A stretch of DNA of 31,868 nucleotides. Origin: JAFKKF01 sp038323025. GTDB taxonomy: Bacteria; Pseudomonadota; Alphaproteobacteria; Rhizobiales; Kaistiaceae. Shown one piece after another: positions 8,344 through 16,394 of this stretch. Both the position numbers and the translations under genes were made by a program. Position 1 is the first letter of the stretch. Each line of letters starts with the position of its first letter. The stretch lies in assembly GCA_038323025.1 (NCBI GenBank), contig JBBQGL010000027.1:1-31868 (forward strand), given 5' to 3'. The notes under the pieces are model-generated. The model did no database searches and had not been told where the DNA came from. It saw nothing but the letters and a program-made list of their open reading frames with translations.

Positions 8344-9255
8344 TCAGGCGGAATCTTCCTTTGCCATCTTCTTCAGATGGTTGGTCAGCTTGCCGCGGAG
8401 CGCCGACTGTTCCTCGGCCGTCCACGCCCGGAAGCCCTCGCCGCTCTTGAAGCCGAGCTTGCCCGCGGCGACCAGGTCGCTGAGGTAGGGCAGGGGACCT
8501 GGCGTGCGGTCGAGATCAAAGAGCAGGTTCTCATGGCAGTCGAGCGCGAGATCCGTACCGATCATGTCGGCGCTTTCCAGCGGCCCGATCACCGGCAGCC
8601 TGCGGCCGAAGCTTGCCTTGACGACGATGTCGACGGTGCGGGCATCGCAGACGCCGTTCTGGACGAGCGCCATCGCCTCGCGCCAGAGCGCATGCTGCAG
8701 CCGGTTGCCGATGAACCCCGGCACGTCCTTCTTCACGTGCACGGCGGTCTTGCCGACCGAGCGGAGCAGCTCGATCATGGCCGTCACCGACCCGTCCGAC
8801 GTGCCCTCCGCCTGGATCACCTCGACGAGGGGCACGAGATAGGGCGGCACCCACCAGTGGGTGCCGAGGACCCGGTCGCGGCTGGTCACCCGCGCGGCGA
8901 TCTTGCCGATCGGGATCACCGACGTGTTGCTGGCAAGGAGCGCCCGGCGCGGAGCGAGTTTCTCCAGTTCGGCGAAGATGTCCTGTTTCAGGGCGAGCTT
9001 CTCGGGCGCCGCCTCGATCACGACATCGGCCTCGCCGACGGCGCTGGCAAGCGTCTCGGATGGGGTCACGCGCTCCGCCGCCGCGCTGTCCTGGCCGAGA
9101 TCGGCGAGGTTCTTCGCGATCCGCGAGCGGAGCGTCTTCAGTGCCTCCGGAAAGGCGTCGTAGACCGTCACCGGATGGCCGGCGACCGCAAATACCTGCG
9201 CAATGCCGTGGCCCATCAGGCCGGCGCCGACAATCCCGATACGCGCTTTCGCCAT
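8344..9255 (-). CDS. 3-hydroxyacyl-CoA dehydrogenase family NAD-dependent beta-hydroxy acid dehydrogenase
   Basis: The enzyme probably oxidises a beta-hydroxy acid or its CoA ester to the beta-keto compound with NAD. The 303-residue product has a Rossmann fold starting IGIVGAGLMGHGIAQ (about 6-20), the loop ASNTSVIPI with Ser109/Ser112, and the catalytic pair His133 and Glu145 in THWWVPPYLVPLVEV. GFIGNRLQHALWREA follows, and the C-terminal helical domain has LGFKSGEGFRAW. Family members of this short type include carnitine dehydrogenase and L-gulonate dehydrogenase as well as true acyl-CoA enzymes. THWWVPP in place of the usual HFFNP suggests a non-standard substrate. Only 3 bp separate it from the SDR gene. 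With BKACE just downstream, making that enzyme's beta-keto acid is the natural reading. Confidence 0.87.
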   Translation of the reverse strand: MAKARIGIVGAGLMGHGIAQVFAVAGHPVTVYDAFPEALKTLRSRIAKNLADLGQDSAAAERVTPSETLASAVGEADVVIEAAPEKLALKQDIFAELEKLAPRRALLASNTSVIPIGKIAARVTSRDRVLGTHWWVPPYLVPLVEVIQAEGTSDGSVTAMIELLRSVGKTAVHVKKDVPGFIGNRLQHALWREAMALVQNGVCDARTVDIVVKASFGRRLPVIGPLESADMIGTDLALDCHENLLFDLDRTPGPLPYLSDLVAAGKLGFKSGEGFRAWTAEEQSALRGKLTNHLKKMAKEDSA

Positions 9256-9258
9256 GGG

Positions 9259-10059
9259 CTAACCCGCCGTGTAGCCGCCGTCGGCATAGAGAATATGGCC
9301 AGTGTAGAAGTCGGAGGCCTTCGAGGCGAGGAAAAGCAGCGGCCCGGCAAGATCCTCGGGCTCGCCTAGACGGCCCTTGGGAACCCGGGCGAGAAACCCG
9401 GCGCGGACCGCCTTGCCGCGCTCGTCGTCGGCGAACATCCAGGCCGTGAGCGGCGAGCGGAAGACGGTCGGGGCGATCGCGTTGACGGTGATGCCGTTGC
9501 CGCCCCACTCGCAGCCGAGGGCCTTGGTGATGCCGTCGATGGCCGATTTCGAGGCGCAATAAGCCGTGTAACCGGCCGGGTGGCCGAGGAGGCCGCGCGC
9601 CGAGGACATCAGTATGACCTTGCCGCCGTCGCCCTGGGCGAGCATCTGCTTGCCGGCGGCGCGCGCCATCAGCCAGCTCTGGGTGACATTGACGTCCATG
9701 ATATCGAGGAACTGCTCGGGCTTCATGTCGACGATCTTGGCGACTTGGTTTTTGCCCGAGGCGACCACCAGGATGTCGACGCGGCCGAAGCGCTTGACCG
9801 CGGCCGCTACCACCGTTTCGCAGGCGCCCTCGCTCTCCGCCCGGCGGCTGATGGCTTCGACTTCCGCGCCCAGGTCGGTGCAGGCGGCGGTGACCTCGTC
9901 GAGTGCCTTTTTCGTCCCGGCGACCAGCACCAGTTTGGCGCCGGCGCCGGCGAGAACCTTGGCGGCAAGCGCGCCGAAGGCGCCGGAGGCGCCGGCCACG
10001 ATCGCGACCTTGCCCTTCACGTCGAAGAGCGCCAGCGGGTTCCTCAAGATGTCGGTCAC
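9259..10059 (-). CDS. Short-chain dehydrogenase/reductase (SDR), classical type
   Basis: An NAD(P)-dependent oxidoreductase of 266 residues. The cofactor motif is GASGAFG at about 23-29; the catalytic Ser is in LMSSARG at about 151-155, and Tyr167/Lys171 are in YTAYCASK. The C-terminus ends GHILYADGGYTAG as in many classical SDRs. The usual NAG motif is replaced by VASGKN. The start is GTG at 10059, sharing four bases (GTGA) with the stop of the cupin gene, which implies translational coupling; a longer frame upstream would run through the cupin gene and is discarded. In this operon it probably oxidises a hydroxyl group on the imported substrate or on an intermediate before BKACE cleavage. 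That role is inference. Confidence 0.88.
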   Translation of the reverse strand: MTDILRNPLALFDVKGKVAIVAGASGAFGALAAKVLAGAGAKLVLVAGTKKALDEVTAACTDLGAEVEAISRRAESEGACETVVAAAVKRFGRVDILVVASGKNQVAKIVDMKPEQFLDIMDVNVTQSWLMARAAGKQMLAQGDGGKVILMSSARGLLGHPAGYTAYCASKSAIDGITKALGCEWGGNGITVNAIAPTVFRSPLTAWMFADDERGKAVRAGFLARVPKGRLGEPEDLAGPLLFLASKASDFYTGHILYADGGYTAG

Positions 10060-10406
10060 GGCTTTGCCCCCGGCGGGTACGGGATCACCACCAGCATGGT
10101 GGCCACGGCATTCTGGCGGTTGACGATCTCGCGCACCTCGTTCGGCGGAATCGTGCAGGAGTCGTATTTTCCGAGCACGGTCTCCGTGCCGCCGACGATC
10201 ACGGTCATCTCGCCGTCGAGGACGACGTAGACCTTCTCGAACGGCGTCGAATCCGGTCCGGCACCGCCGCCGGGCAGGAACTGCGAAAGCCCGACCCACT
10301 GGTTCTTCGGGCCTTCCGGCTCGTCGCCCTGCAGCCGCAATCCCACCACCCCGCGATGGTTCGGTGCATCGTAGGGCTTGGCGTCGGCGAAGCGTTTGAC
10401 CAGCAT
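10056..10406 (-). CDS. Cupin-domain protein
   Basis: A 116-residue single-domain cupin, a small beta-barrel. The core is visible as GGGAGPDSTPFEKVYVVLDGEMTVIVGG (motif 1 region) and YDSCTIPPNEVREIVN (motif 2 region). Oddly, the metal-binding His-x-His of motif 1 and the His of motif 2 are not present in their usual places, although a Glu remains in FEKVYVVLDGE. The protein may therefore bind metal differently, or bind a small molecule as an isomerase or regulator rather than act as a dioxygenase. The ATG overlaps the stop of the cyclase gene by one base (TGATG), and its own stop overlaps the SDR start. The three genes are tightly coupled. Confidence 0.8.
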   Translation of the reverse strand: MLVKRFADAKPYDAPNHRGVVGLRLQGDEPEGPKNQWVGLSQFLPGGGAGPDSTPFEKVYVVLDGEMTVIVGGTETVLGKYDSCTIPPNEVREIVNRQNAVATMLVVIPYPPGAKP

Positions 10407-11242
10407 CAGAACTTCGCTCCGCTCTCGATCCGGTATTTGCCCTTCGGGTCGGTGATCGCCACCAGGCGGATGATGCAGCCGTCGCCGCGATCCCAGTTCC
10501 ACGGGAAGAAGGCGAAGGTGCAGCGCTTGCCGGTGACCGCGTCGATGTCGCCGCCGACATTCTCGATGCCGAGGATACCCGCCTTGAAGATCATGTTATG
10601 GACCGGCTCCCAATCCGGGAAGTCGTCCTTCCAGTCGCGCCCTCCCGACCAGGCGCGGTACTCATCGGCGAGATGCGGGAGGAGAGGGCCATTCCGCTGC
10701 GGTCCGATGGCGGTCGCGAGCGGGTGGTCGTTGGCCTGGGTGTCATGGCCGACAACCTTGACCTGCTTGTCGATCATCCACTGCCCGGCGGACGGAACGA
10801 AGCCCGGACAATAGGGAAAATAATCGCCGTCCTCATAGAGCTTGTGCCAGCCGGTATTGACGATGAGCACGTCGCCCGGCCGGATCGCCTTGCCGCACGC
10901 CTTCTCGAGGTCGTCGGCGGTGATCGATTCCCACTTCTTCTTCTTTATCGAAACGACGATGCCCGAGCCGAAGAAATGCGGCAGCGGAACCTCGTCGATG
11001 AACGGGGTGCCCTGCACGACGTGGGCGGGCGCATCGATGTGGGTGGTCGAATGCATCGACGTGGTGATGCGCTGGGAAAGGACGCCCGACTTGGCGTGGT
11101 AGTGGATGCGCTCGATCTTGACGTCCTGGAAGTACGGCCAGTTCGGCGACTGAAAACCCCAGCGGTGCGACAGGTTGTAGAACTTGAGACCCATCGAGTT
11201 CTCGAAATTGGTCTCGAATTCGACCCCGCGGATCGTTACCAT
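10406..11242 (-). CDS. Cyclase-family metal-dependent hydrolase (kynurenine formamidase-like fold)
   Basis: The family contains metal-dependent amide and lactone hydrolases such as kynurenine formamidase and isatin hydrolase. The 279-residue product has the metal motif HSTTHIDAPAH (His64, His68, Asp70, His74) and later conserved segments VLIVNTGWHKLYEDG, VVGHDTQANDHPL and GIENVGGDIDAVTGKRCTF, the last giving a likely catalytic Glu. No signal peptide is seen. The start is ATG at 11242 behind GGAGAAA; an in-frame upstream extension into the promoter region is rejected. It is the first gene of the leftward operon, reading away from the shared operator. In the pathway it could open a lactone or amide ring of the substrate; this is inference. 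Confidence 0.88.
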   Translation of the reverse strand: MVTIRGVEFETNFENSMGLKFYNLSHRWGFQSPNWPYFQDVKIERIHYHAKSGVLSQRITTSMHSTTHIDAPAHVVQGTPFIDEVPLPHFFGSGIVVSIKKKKWESITADDLEKACGKAIRPGDVLIVNTGWHKLYEDGDYFPYCPGFVPSAGQWMIDKQVKVVGHDTQANDHPLATAIGPQRNGPLLPHLADEYRAWSGGRDWKDDFPDWEPVHNMIFKAGILGIENVGGDIDAVTGKRCTFAFFPWNWDRGDGCIIRLVAITDPKGKYRIESGAKF

Positions 11243-11287
11243 CAGACGTTTCTCCACTGCCGGAAGCATCGGCAATTTGATTGCCTG

Positions 11288-11325
11288 TTGGGACAATTGT
11301 ATCGCAATGTAGTACAATGGGTCAA
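11288..11325. promoter_or_regulatory. Divergent promoter and probable IclR operator
   Basis: The inverted repeat ATTGTA (11296-11301) and TACAAT (11313-11318) has an 11-bp spacer. Its left arm, read on the minus strand, is a TACAAT -10 box, 18 bp after TTGACC (11325-11320), a near-consensus promoter for the cyclase operon. Its right arm is a TACAAT -10 box on the plus strand, 19 bp after TTGGGA (11288-11293), a plausible promoter for the iclR operon. A protein bound to the repeat would cover both -10 boxes; the adjacent IclR regulator is the obvious candidate. Confidence 0.6.
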
Positions 11326-11379
11326 TTACGATCTTGTTCCGCGGCCCGCCTTTCGACGGCAAGAAGGTCAGGTTCCAAA

Positions 11380-12177
11380 ATGAGTGACAGCGCCGAAGCC
11401 GACGACGACGCGGTCGCGGGCAGGGCATCCCGCGACCGGTCGGGCGGCATCCAGGTCATCAACCGCGCCGCGCGAATTCTGCGCGCCGTTCGCGACGAGG
11501 GCGATGGCCTCAGCCTCGGCCAGATCGCCGAGCGCGTCGGCTTGCCGCGCTCGACCGTGCAGCGGATCGTGCGCGCCCTGGTGGAGGAGCGGTTGCTCAT
11601 GGCGGCCTCGCCGAACGGGCGGGTGCGCCTCGGCATGGAGATCCTGGCGCTGGCGGGAAGCTCCAAGATCGACCTGGTCGAGATCGCCCATCCGCACCTG
11701 AAAGCCCTGTCGGAGACGACCGGCGAAACGGTCGATCTGGCCGTGCTGCGCAAGGATCACCTGGTCTTCGTCGATCAGGTGGCCGGCAACCAGCGTCTGC
11801 GTGCGGTCTCGGCGGTCGGCGAGGTGTTTCCGCTGCACTGCACGGCCAACGGCAAGGCCTGCCTGTCGCTGCTCGAACCGGGCGAGGTCCGCCAGCGGCT
11901 GAAGAACCGCGAACTGCGGCTTGCCGGCGGCAAGGTCCGCTCGCTCGCCTCCCTGCTAGAGGAGCTGAAGGCCATCCGGCGCTCCGGCATCGCCTTCGAC
12001 GAGGAGGAGCATTCGAGCGGCATTTCGGCGCTCGGCACCGCCTTCCGCGATCAGGCGGGTACGATCTACGCCATCTCGATACCGGCGCCGACCGGCCGCT
12101 TCAGCGAAAGCCGCGCCCGGGCCGCTCCGCTTCTTCTCGCCACCCGCGATCGCCTCCGGCAAATCTTCGGTACGTGA
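11380..12177 (+). CDS. IclR-family transcriptional regulator
   Basis: IclR regulators are dimers with an N-terminal winged helix-turn-helix and a C-terminal ligand-binding GAF-like domain; they often control an adjacent or divergent catabolic operon. The 265-residue product has the DNA-binding region IQVINRAARILRAVRD and LSLGQIAERVGLPRSTVQRIV at about 24-66, a linker helix, and the C-terminal domain with VDLAVLRKDHLVFVDQV, PLHCTANGKACLSLL and SGISALGTAFRD. The start is the ATG at 11380; the upstream in-frame region is promoter. It is divergent from the cyclase operon and precedes the enolase-superfamily gene by 157 bp, so it probably governs both directions. Confidence 0.95.
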   Translation: MSDSAEADDDAVAGRASRDRSGGIQVINRAARILRAVRDEGDGLSLGQIAERVGLPRSTVQRIVRALVEERLLMAASPNGRVRLGMEILALAGSSKIDLVEIAHPHLKALSETTGETVDLAVLRKDHLVFVDQVAGNQRLRAVSAVGEVFPLHCTANGKACLSLLEPGEVRQRLKNRELRLAGGKVRSLASLLEELKAIRRSGIAFDEEEHSSGISALGTAFRDQAGTIYAISIPAPTGRFSESRARAAPLLLATRDRLRQIFGT

Positions 12178-12334
12178 ACCGTGGAGCGTGCCCGTCCAGG
12201 TAGCGGAGCGACAAGGGGGAGAGGACACCGATCTCGGATGGCGATATCGACCGCCTTTCGATCGCGATCGACGGGAAGAGGTTGTTTCCGCCGCCGAACG
12301 GTTTAACGTGGACGGATCAGGGCCTAAGGCTGAC

Positions 12335-13537
12335 ATGAAGATCGCCAAGCTCGAAACACTGCGGGTCAAGGAATTCCCCAACCTCTTGTGGCTGCTCGTC
12401 CATAGCGACGACGGCCTTGTGGGACTGGGCGAGACCTTTATGATGCCCGGCACCGTGGAGACCTACGTCCACGAGGTCATCGCGCCGAAGGTCCTCGGGC
12501 GGGATCCGCTCGTTATCGACCGCATCGCCAAGGACCTGGTCGGCTATCTCGGCTTCCGCTCCACCGGCGCCGAGGTGCGCGGCAATTCGGCCCTCGACAT
12601 CGCGCTCTGGGACCTGTTCGGCAAGGCGACCGGACAGCCGCTGGCGCAGTTGCTCGGCGGCTTCACCCGCGACACTATCCGCACGTACAACACCTGCGCC
12701 GGCCCCGTGTACATGCGCACCGAAAAGGGGCAGCAGACCTCGAACTGGGGACTGGGGGCGAGCAACCGCTACGACGATCTCGATGCCTTCCTCAACCGCG
12801 CCGACGACCTCGCCGCCGACCTGCTCGACGAAGGCATCACGGCCATGAAGATCTGGCCGTTCGACCCGGCCGCCGAGAAGAGCGGCGGCCAATATATCTC
12901 GCGCCCCGATCTCAAGGCCGCGCTTCAGCCCTTCGAGAAGATCCGCCGCGCGGTCGGCGATCGCATGGACATCATGGTCGAGTTCCATTCGCTCTGGCAG
13001 CTCCTGCCCGCGATGACCATTGCCCGGGCGCTGGCGCCGTTCGATACGTTCTGGCACGAGGATCCGATCAAGATGGACAGCCTCGGCAGCCTCGCGCGCT
13101 ACGCGGCGGTCAGCACGGCGCCGATCTGCGCCTCCGAGACGCTCGGTTCGCGCTGGGCCTTCCGCGATCTGCTGGAGACCGGCGCGGCAGGCGTGGTCAT
13201 GCTCGACCTGGCGTGGTGCGGGGGCATCTCAGAAGCCCGCAAGATCGCGGCCATGGCCGAGGCCTGGCACCTGCCGGTCGCGCCCCACGACTGCACCGGA
13301 CCGGTTGTGCTCGCCGCCTCCACCCACCTCTCGCTGAATGCCCCCAACGCCCTCGTCCAGGAGAGCGTCCGGGCGTACTACAAGACCTGGTATCGCGACC
13401 TTGTCACCGGTCTGCCCGAAGTGAAGAACGGCATGATCGGCGTCGATCGGACTCCCGGTCACGGAGTCGCGCTCAATCCGGACCTTGCGAAACAATTCAC
13501 GGTGGAGGTCCGTGCCACGGCGCTTGGAGACGTGTAG
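12335..13537 (+). CDS. Mandelate racemase/muconate-lactonizing enzyme family protein (enolase superfamily)
   Basis: Enolase-superfamily enzymes abstract the proton next to a carboxylate with help from Mg2+; in catabolic clusters with sugar-type importers they are usually acid-sugar dehydratases. The 400-residue product has the N-terminal capping domain and a barrel with Lys172 in AMKIWPF, metal ligands Glu216 (MVEFHS), Glu242 (WHEDPI) and Glu268 (CASETLG), and His318 in APHDCTGP as probable general acid/base. The start is ATG at 12335 behind AAGG; the frame is open further upstream, but the family begins with a strand like KIAKLETLRV. It is the first enzyme gene of the rightward operon, 46 bp before the substrate-binding protein gene. 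Substrate unknown. Confidence 0.9.
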   Translation: MKIAKLETLRVKEFPNLLWLLVHSDDGLVGLGETFMMPGTVETYVHEVIAPKVLGRDPLVIDRIAKDLVGYLGFRSTGAEVRGNSALDIALWDLFGKATGQPLAQLLGGFTRDTIRTYNTCAGPVYMRTEKGQQTSNWGLGASNRYDDLDAFLNRADDLAADLLDEGITAMKIWPFDPAAEKSGGQYISRPDLKAALQPFEKIRRAVGDRMDIMVEFHSLWQLLPAMTIARALAPFDTFWHEDPIKMDSLGSLARYAAVSTAPICASETLGSRWAFRDLLETGAAGVVMLDLAWCGGISEARKIAAMAEAWHLPVAPHDCTGPVVLAASTHLSLNAPNALVQESVRAYYKTWYRDLVTGLPEVKNGMIGVDRTPGHGVALNPDLAKQFTVEVRATALGDV

Positions 13538-13583
13538 TCTCCGCGCACAAGAACAAACAGAAACGTCACAGGAGGGAATAGCG

Positions 13584-14582
13584 ATGCGCATGAACAAGTT
13601 GGGAATGGCCGGCCTGTCCGGCGCCAGTCTGCTGGCACTGGCATTGGTGCTCGGCGGCCCGGCCTCGGCCGCGGATCCGTTGAACATCGTCTACACGCAT
13701 CACTCGTCGGCCACGAACCCGTTCTGGCAGGCGGTGAAGAAGGGCTTCGACGACGCCTGCGCCAAGATCCAGGCGAATTGCCAGATGATCTTCACCCAGG
13801 ACGAAGGCTCGGTGCCGCAGGAGGTTGCCAATCAGGAAGCCGCCCTTGCGCGGAAGCCCGATGCCCTGATCACGACCCTGGTCGATGACAATGCCTTCAT
13901 CGCCAACCTCAAGGACGCGCAGGCCAAGGGCGTCATCGTCATCGCCTCGAACGTCGACGCTCTTGCCGGTCCCGAACTCGGCCTCAGGCAGGCTTTCGTC
14001 GGCCAGAACTTCATTCCGGCCGGAAGGACGCTCGGTCTTCGCCTGGCGGCGCTGTTCCCGAAGGAAGGGCCGATCCGCGCCGTCGTCGGCGTCAGCGCTC
14101 CCGGCCAGAACTGGTCGGAAAGCCGCGCCAAGGGCATCATGAACGGCCTCGAGGAGTACAAGAAGGCCAACCCCGGCCGCGAGATCGTCGTCGAGCGCCT
14201 GGATACCGGCACCGACGGCGCCGTCGTCGCGGATCGCGTCGGGGCCTATATCAGCGCCCATCCCGACACGACCGCCTATTTCGACACCGGCCTCTGGCAC
14301 GCCAACGTCGCCCAGGTTCTGAAGGATCGTAACATTGCCCCCGGCAAGATCCTGATGGGCGGGTTCGACCTCGTGCCGCAGGTGCTGGAGCAGATGAAGG
14401 CGGGCTATATCCAGATCGAGATCGACCAGCAGCCTTATGAGCAGGGCTTCCTGCCGGTAATGCAGGTCTACCTCGAGAAGACGGTTGGTCTCTACCCGGC
14501 CGACATCGACACGGGCGAGGCGGTGATCACGCCGGACCAGGTCGATTCGATCATGGAACTGTCCAAGAAGGGCATGCGCTAG
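13584..14582 (+). CDS. Periplasmic substrate-binding protein of a sugar-type ABC importer (RbsB-like)
   Basis: The protein captures the imported solute in the periplasm and delivers it to the membrane permease. The 332-residue precursor has a signal peptide of about 30 residues (ending GGPASAA). The mature part has the type I periplasmic-binding fold of the ribose/galactose group: LNIVYTHHSSATNPFWQAVKKGFDDAC at the front, KPDALITTLVDDNAF, GVIVIASNVDA, a second lobe with DTTAYFDTGLWHANV and KILMGGFDLVPQVLEQM, and IEIDQQPYEQGF near the end. GGAGGG stands 8 bp before the ATG. A strong hairpin follows the gene, so its mRNA may be more abundant than that of the downstream permease. Confidence 0.93.
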   Translation: MRMNKLGMAGLSGASLLALALVLGGPASAADPLNIVYTHHSSATNPFWQAVKKGFDDACAKIQANCQMIFTQDEGSVPQEVANQEAALARKPDALITTLVDDNAFIANLKDAQAKGVIVIASNVDALAGPELGLRQAFVGQNFIPAGRTLGLRLAALFPKEGPIRAVVGVSAPGQNWSESRAKGIMNGLEEYKKANPGREIVVERLDTGTDGAVVADRVGAYISAHPDTTAYFDTGLWHANVAQVLKDRNIAPGKILMGGFDLVPQVLEQMKAGYIQIEIDQQPYEQGFLPVMQVYLEKTVGLYPADIDTGEAVITPDQVDSIMELSKKGMR

Positions 14583-14600
14583 TCGCAGGGGTCCATCAAT

Positions 14601-14631
14601 CGGCCGGCGGAGTGCCAAATTCCGCCGGCCG
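14601..14631 (+). promoter_or_regulatory. Intra-operon stem-loop after the binding-protein gene
   Basis: CGGCCGGCGGA (14601-14611) and TCCGCCGGCCG (14621-14631) form a perfect 11-bp stem, extendable by two pairs, with a short loop. No U-run follows, so complete termination is unlikely. It lies between the binding-protein and permease genes and probably protects the upstream mRNA from 3' decay. It also argues against the in-frame GTG at 14612 as permease start. Confidence 0.65.
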
Positions 14632-14662
14632 GCCTGTCATTCGACGTTTGCGGGAGCTCGGC

Positions 14663-15640
14663 GTGAAGAAACTGTTCCGCGTCTATCTGGAGAGACCGGA
14701 GCTTGCCGGCGCCGCGCTGCTTGTCCTGCTCGTTCTGGTCTTCACGCTCCGCTCGAACGGCATCTTCGTTTCGGGCGACAATCTGCGCGGCATCCTCGGC
14801 CTCCTGCCTGAAGTCGGGCTGGTGGCCATCGGCGTCACCATCCTGATGATCTGTGGCGAGTTCGATCTGTCGGTCGGCTCGATGTTCGCGCTGGTGCCGA
14901 TGTCGGTGTCGCTGATGATCATCGGCGGCATGCCGATGCTGCCGGCGATCCTGATCGGACTGGTGATCGCCGGGGCGATCGGCGCGGTGAACGGATTCAT
15001 CACCCTGACCTTCGCCATACCGAGCTTCATCACCACCCTCGGCATGCTGTTCATCGTGCGCTCGCTGACGGTGGTGATCTCGGGCGGGTTTCCGCCCTTG
15101 CTGCCCTCGGACCTGGCTACCGGCGTGTTCACCCAGTTCCTCGGGCCGGGCAACCTCTTCCGGGCCTCCTTCATCTGGTTCGTTCTGATCGCCTGCGCGG
15201 CGGGACTGATGATGTCGAGCACCAACCTCGGCAACTGGATCAGGGCTACCGGCGGCAATCTCGAAGCCGCCGCCGCCATGGGCGTGCCGGCGCGCCGGGC
15301 CAAGATGTTCTGCTTCATTCTCTGCTCGATGATGGCGGGCTTCGCCGGCATCATTCAGGTCTTCCGGCTCCGGTCTCCCCTGCCGTCGATCGGCGACGGG
15401 CTCGAGCTCCAGGCTGTCGCGGCCGCGGTGATCGGTGGGACGGCACTGACCGGCGGCGTCGGCACCGTGCTTGGCGCCGTCGTCGGCGCGCTGCTCATCC
15501 GCGTCATCGACAACGGCCTGGTCATGACCCAGGTCGACTCGAACTGGTTCAAGTTCGCCGTCGGCGCCCTGACCATCTTCGCGGTGGTCGCCAATTCGTG
15601 GCTGCGGCGCACGGCGCGACGGATCCGGGTGGTGAACTGA
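14663..15640 (+). CDS. ABC importer permease, sugar type (RbsC-like)
   Basis: This is the membrane channel of the importer. The 325-residue product is hydrophobic throughout, with about 8-10 predicted helices, beginning LAGAALLVLLVLVFTLRSNGIF. Family features are GDNLRGILGLLPEVGLVAIGVTILMICGEFDLSVGSMFAL (the conserved GEFDLSVGS), ITLTFAIPSFITTLGMLFIVRS, the cytoplasmic coupling segment AAAAMGVPARRAKMFCF, and AVAAAVIGGTALTGGVGTVLGAVVGALLI near the end. The start is set at GTG 14663, preceded by GGGAG; a GTG at 14612 in frame lies in the hairpin and is less likely. The stop is followed after 1 bp by the ATPase start. Confidence 0.93.
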   Translation: MKKLFRVYLERPELAGAALLVLLVLVFTLRSNGIFVSGDNLRGILGLLPEVGLVAIGVTILMICGEFDLSVGSMFALVPMSVSLMIIGGMPMLPAILIGLVIAGAIGAVNGFITLTFAIPSFITTLGMLFIVRSLTVVISGGFPPLLPSDLATGVFTQFLGPGNLFRASFIWFVLIACAAGLMMSSTNLGNWIRATGGNLEAAAAMGVPARRAKMFCFILCSMMAGFAGIIQVFRLRSPLPSIGDGLELQAVAAAVIGGTALTGGVGTVLGAVVGALLIRVIDNGLVMTQVDSNWFKFAVGALTIFAVVANSWLRRTARRIRVVN

Positions 15641-15641
15641 C

Positions 15642-16373
15642 ATGGCCACGCCGCTCATCTCGGTACGCGACCTGCACAAGTGGTACGCCGGCGTCCACGC
15701 CCTGAAGGGCGTCAATCTCGATGTCCAGCCGGCTGAGGTCGTGGGGCTGGTGGGGGACAATGGCGCCGGCAAGTCGACGCTGATCAAGATCCTTTCCGGC
15801 GTGCACCGTCCGGACAAGGGCCAGATCTTCCTCGACGGCAAAGAGGTTCAGATCAATTCGCCCAAGGCCGCCATGCGCCTCGGCATCGAGACGATCTACC
15901 AGGACGCCTCGATGGTGCCGACCATGTCGATCGCGCGCAATCTCTTCGTCGGGCGCGAACCGCTTCGGTTTTCGATCGGCGGTATCGGCTTCATCGATCA
16001 CGACCGCATGCGCCGCGAGTCGGTGAAGGCGATCGCCGATGTCGAATTGCACCTGCGCTCGCCCGACGCCTTGCTGGCTGAGCTTTCGGGCGGGCAGCGC
16101 CAGGGCGTGGCAATTGCCCGCGCCATGCATTTCAAGTCGCGGGTGCTGGTCCTCGACGAGCCGACCAACCACCTGTCGGTCAAGGAGACGGCCAAGGTAC
16201 TGAGCTTTGTTCGCGGGCTGCCGCCGCAGGGCCTGACCGGCATCCTGATCAGCCACAACCTGCATCACGTTTTCCAGTCGTGCGGCCGCGTAGTCGCCAT
16301 GGCGCGCGGCGAGATTGTGCTGGACAAGCCCACGTCCGCAACCTCGGTCGACGAAGTTTCGGACGCGCTCTAG
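15642..16373 (+). CDS. ABC importer ATPase, single nucleotide-binding domain
   Basis: The protein powers the importer by ATP hydrolysis on the cytoplasmic side. The 243-residue product has one ATPase domain: Walker A GDNGAGKST at 38-46, Q-loop around YQDASM at 86-91, signature LSGGQRQ at 148-154, Walker B RVLVLDEP at 167-174 and switch His205. Ribose-type RbsA proteins have two fused ATPase domains; this one has only the first, as in the fructose importer FrcA, so it must work as a homodimer. The ATG follows the permease stop after 1 bp. No sugar kinase is encoded nearby, so the cargo may not be a normal sugar. Confidence 0.94.
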   Translation: MATPLISVRDLHKWYAGVHALKGVNLDVQPAEVVGLVGDNGAGKSTLIKILSGVHRPDKGQIFLDGKEVQINSPKAAMRLGIETIYQDASMVPTMSIARNLFVGREPLRFSIGGIGFIDHDRMRRESVKAIADVELHLRSPDALLAELSGGQRQGVAIARAMHFKSRVLVLDEPTNHLSVKETAKVLSFVRGLPPQGLTGILISHNLHHVFQSCGRVVAMARGEIVLDKPTSATSVDEVSDAL

Positions 16374-16394
16374 GAGGGCGGAGGAGAAGAAGCG

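Noticed and set aside
10060..10560. 433-residue version of the SDR starting inside the cyclase gene
   Set aside because: The extra N-terminal part is an out-of-frame reading of the cupin and cyclase genes; GTG 10059 fits the SDR fold.
14579..15841. 420-residue frame antisense to the ABC permease
   Set aside because: His/Asp/Arg-rich antisense shadow of the hydrophobic permease gene.
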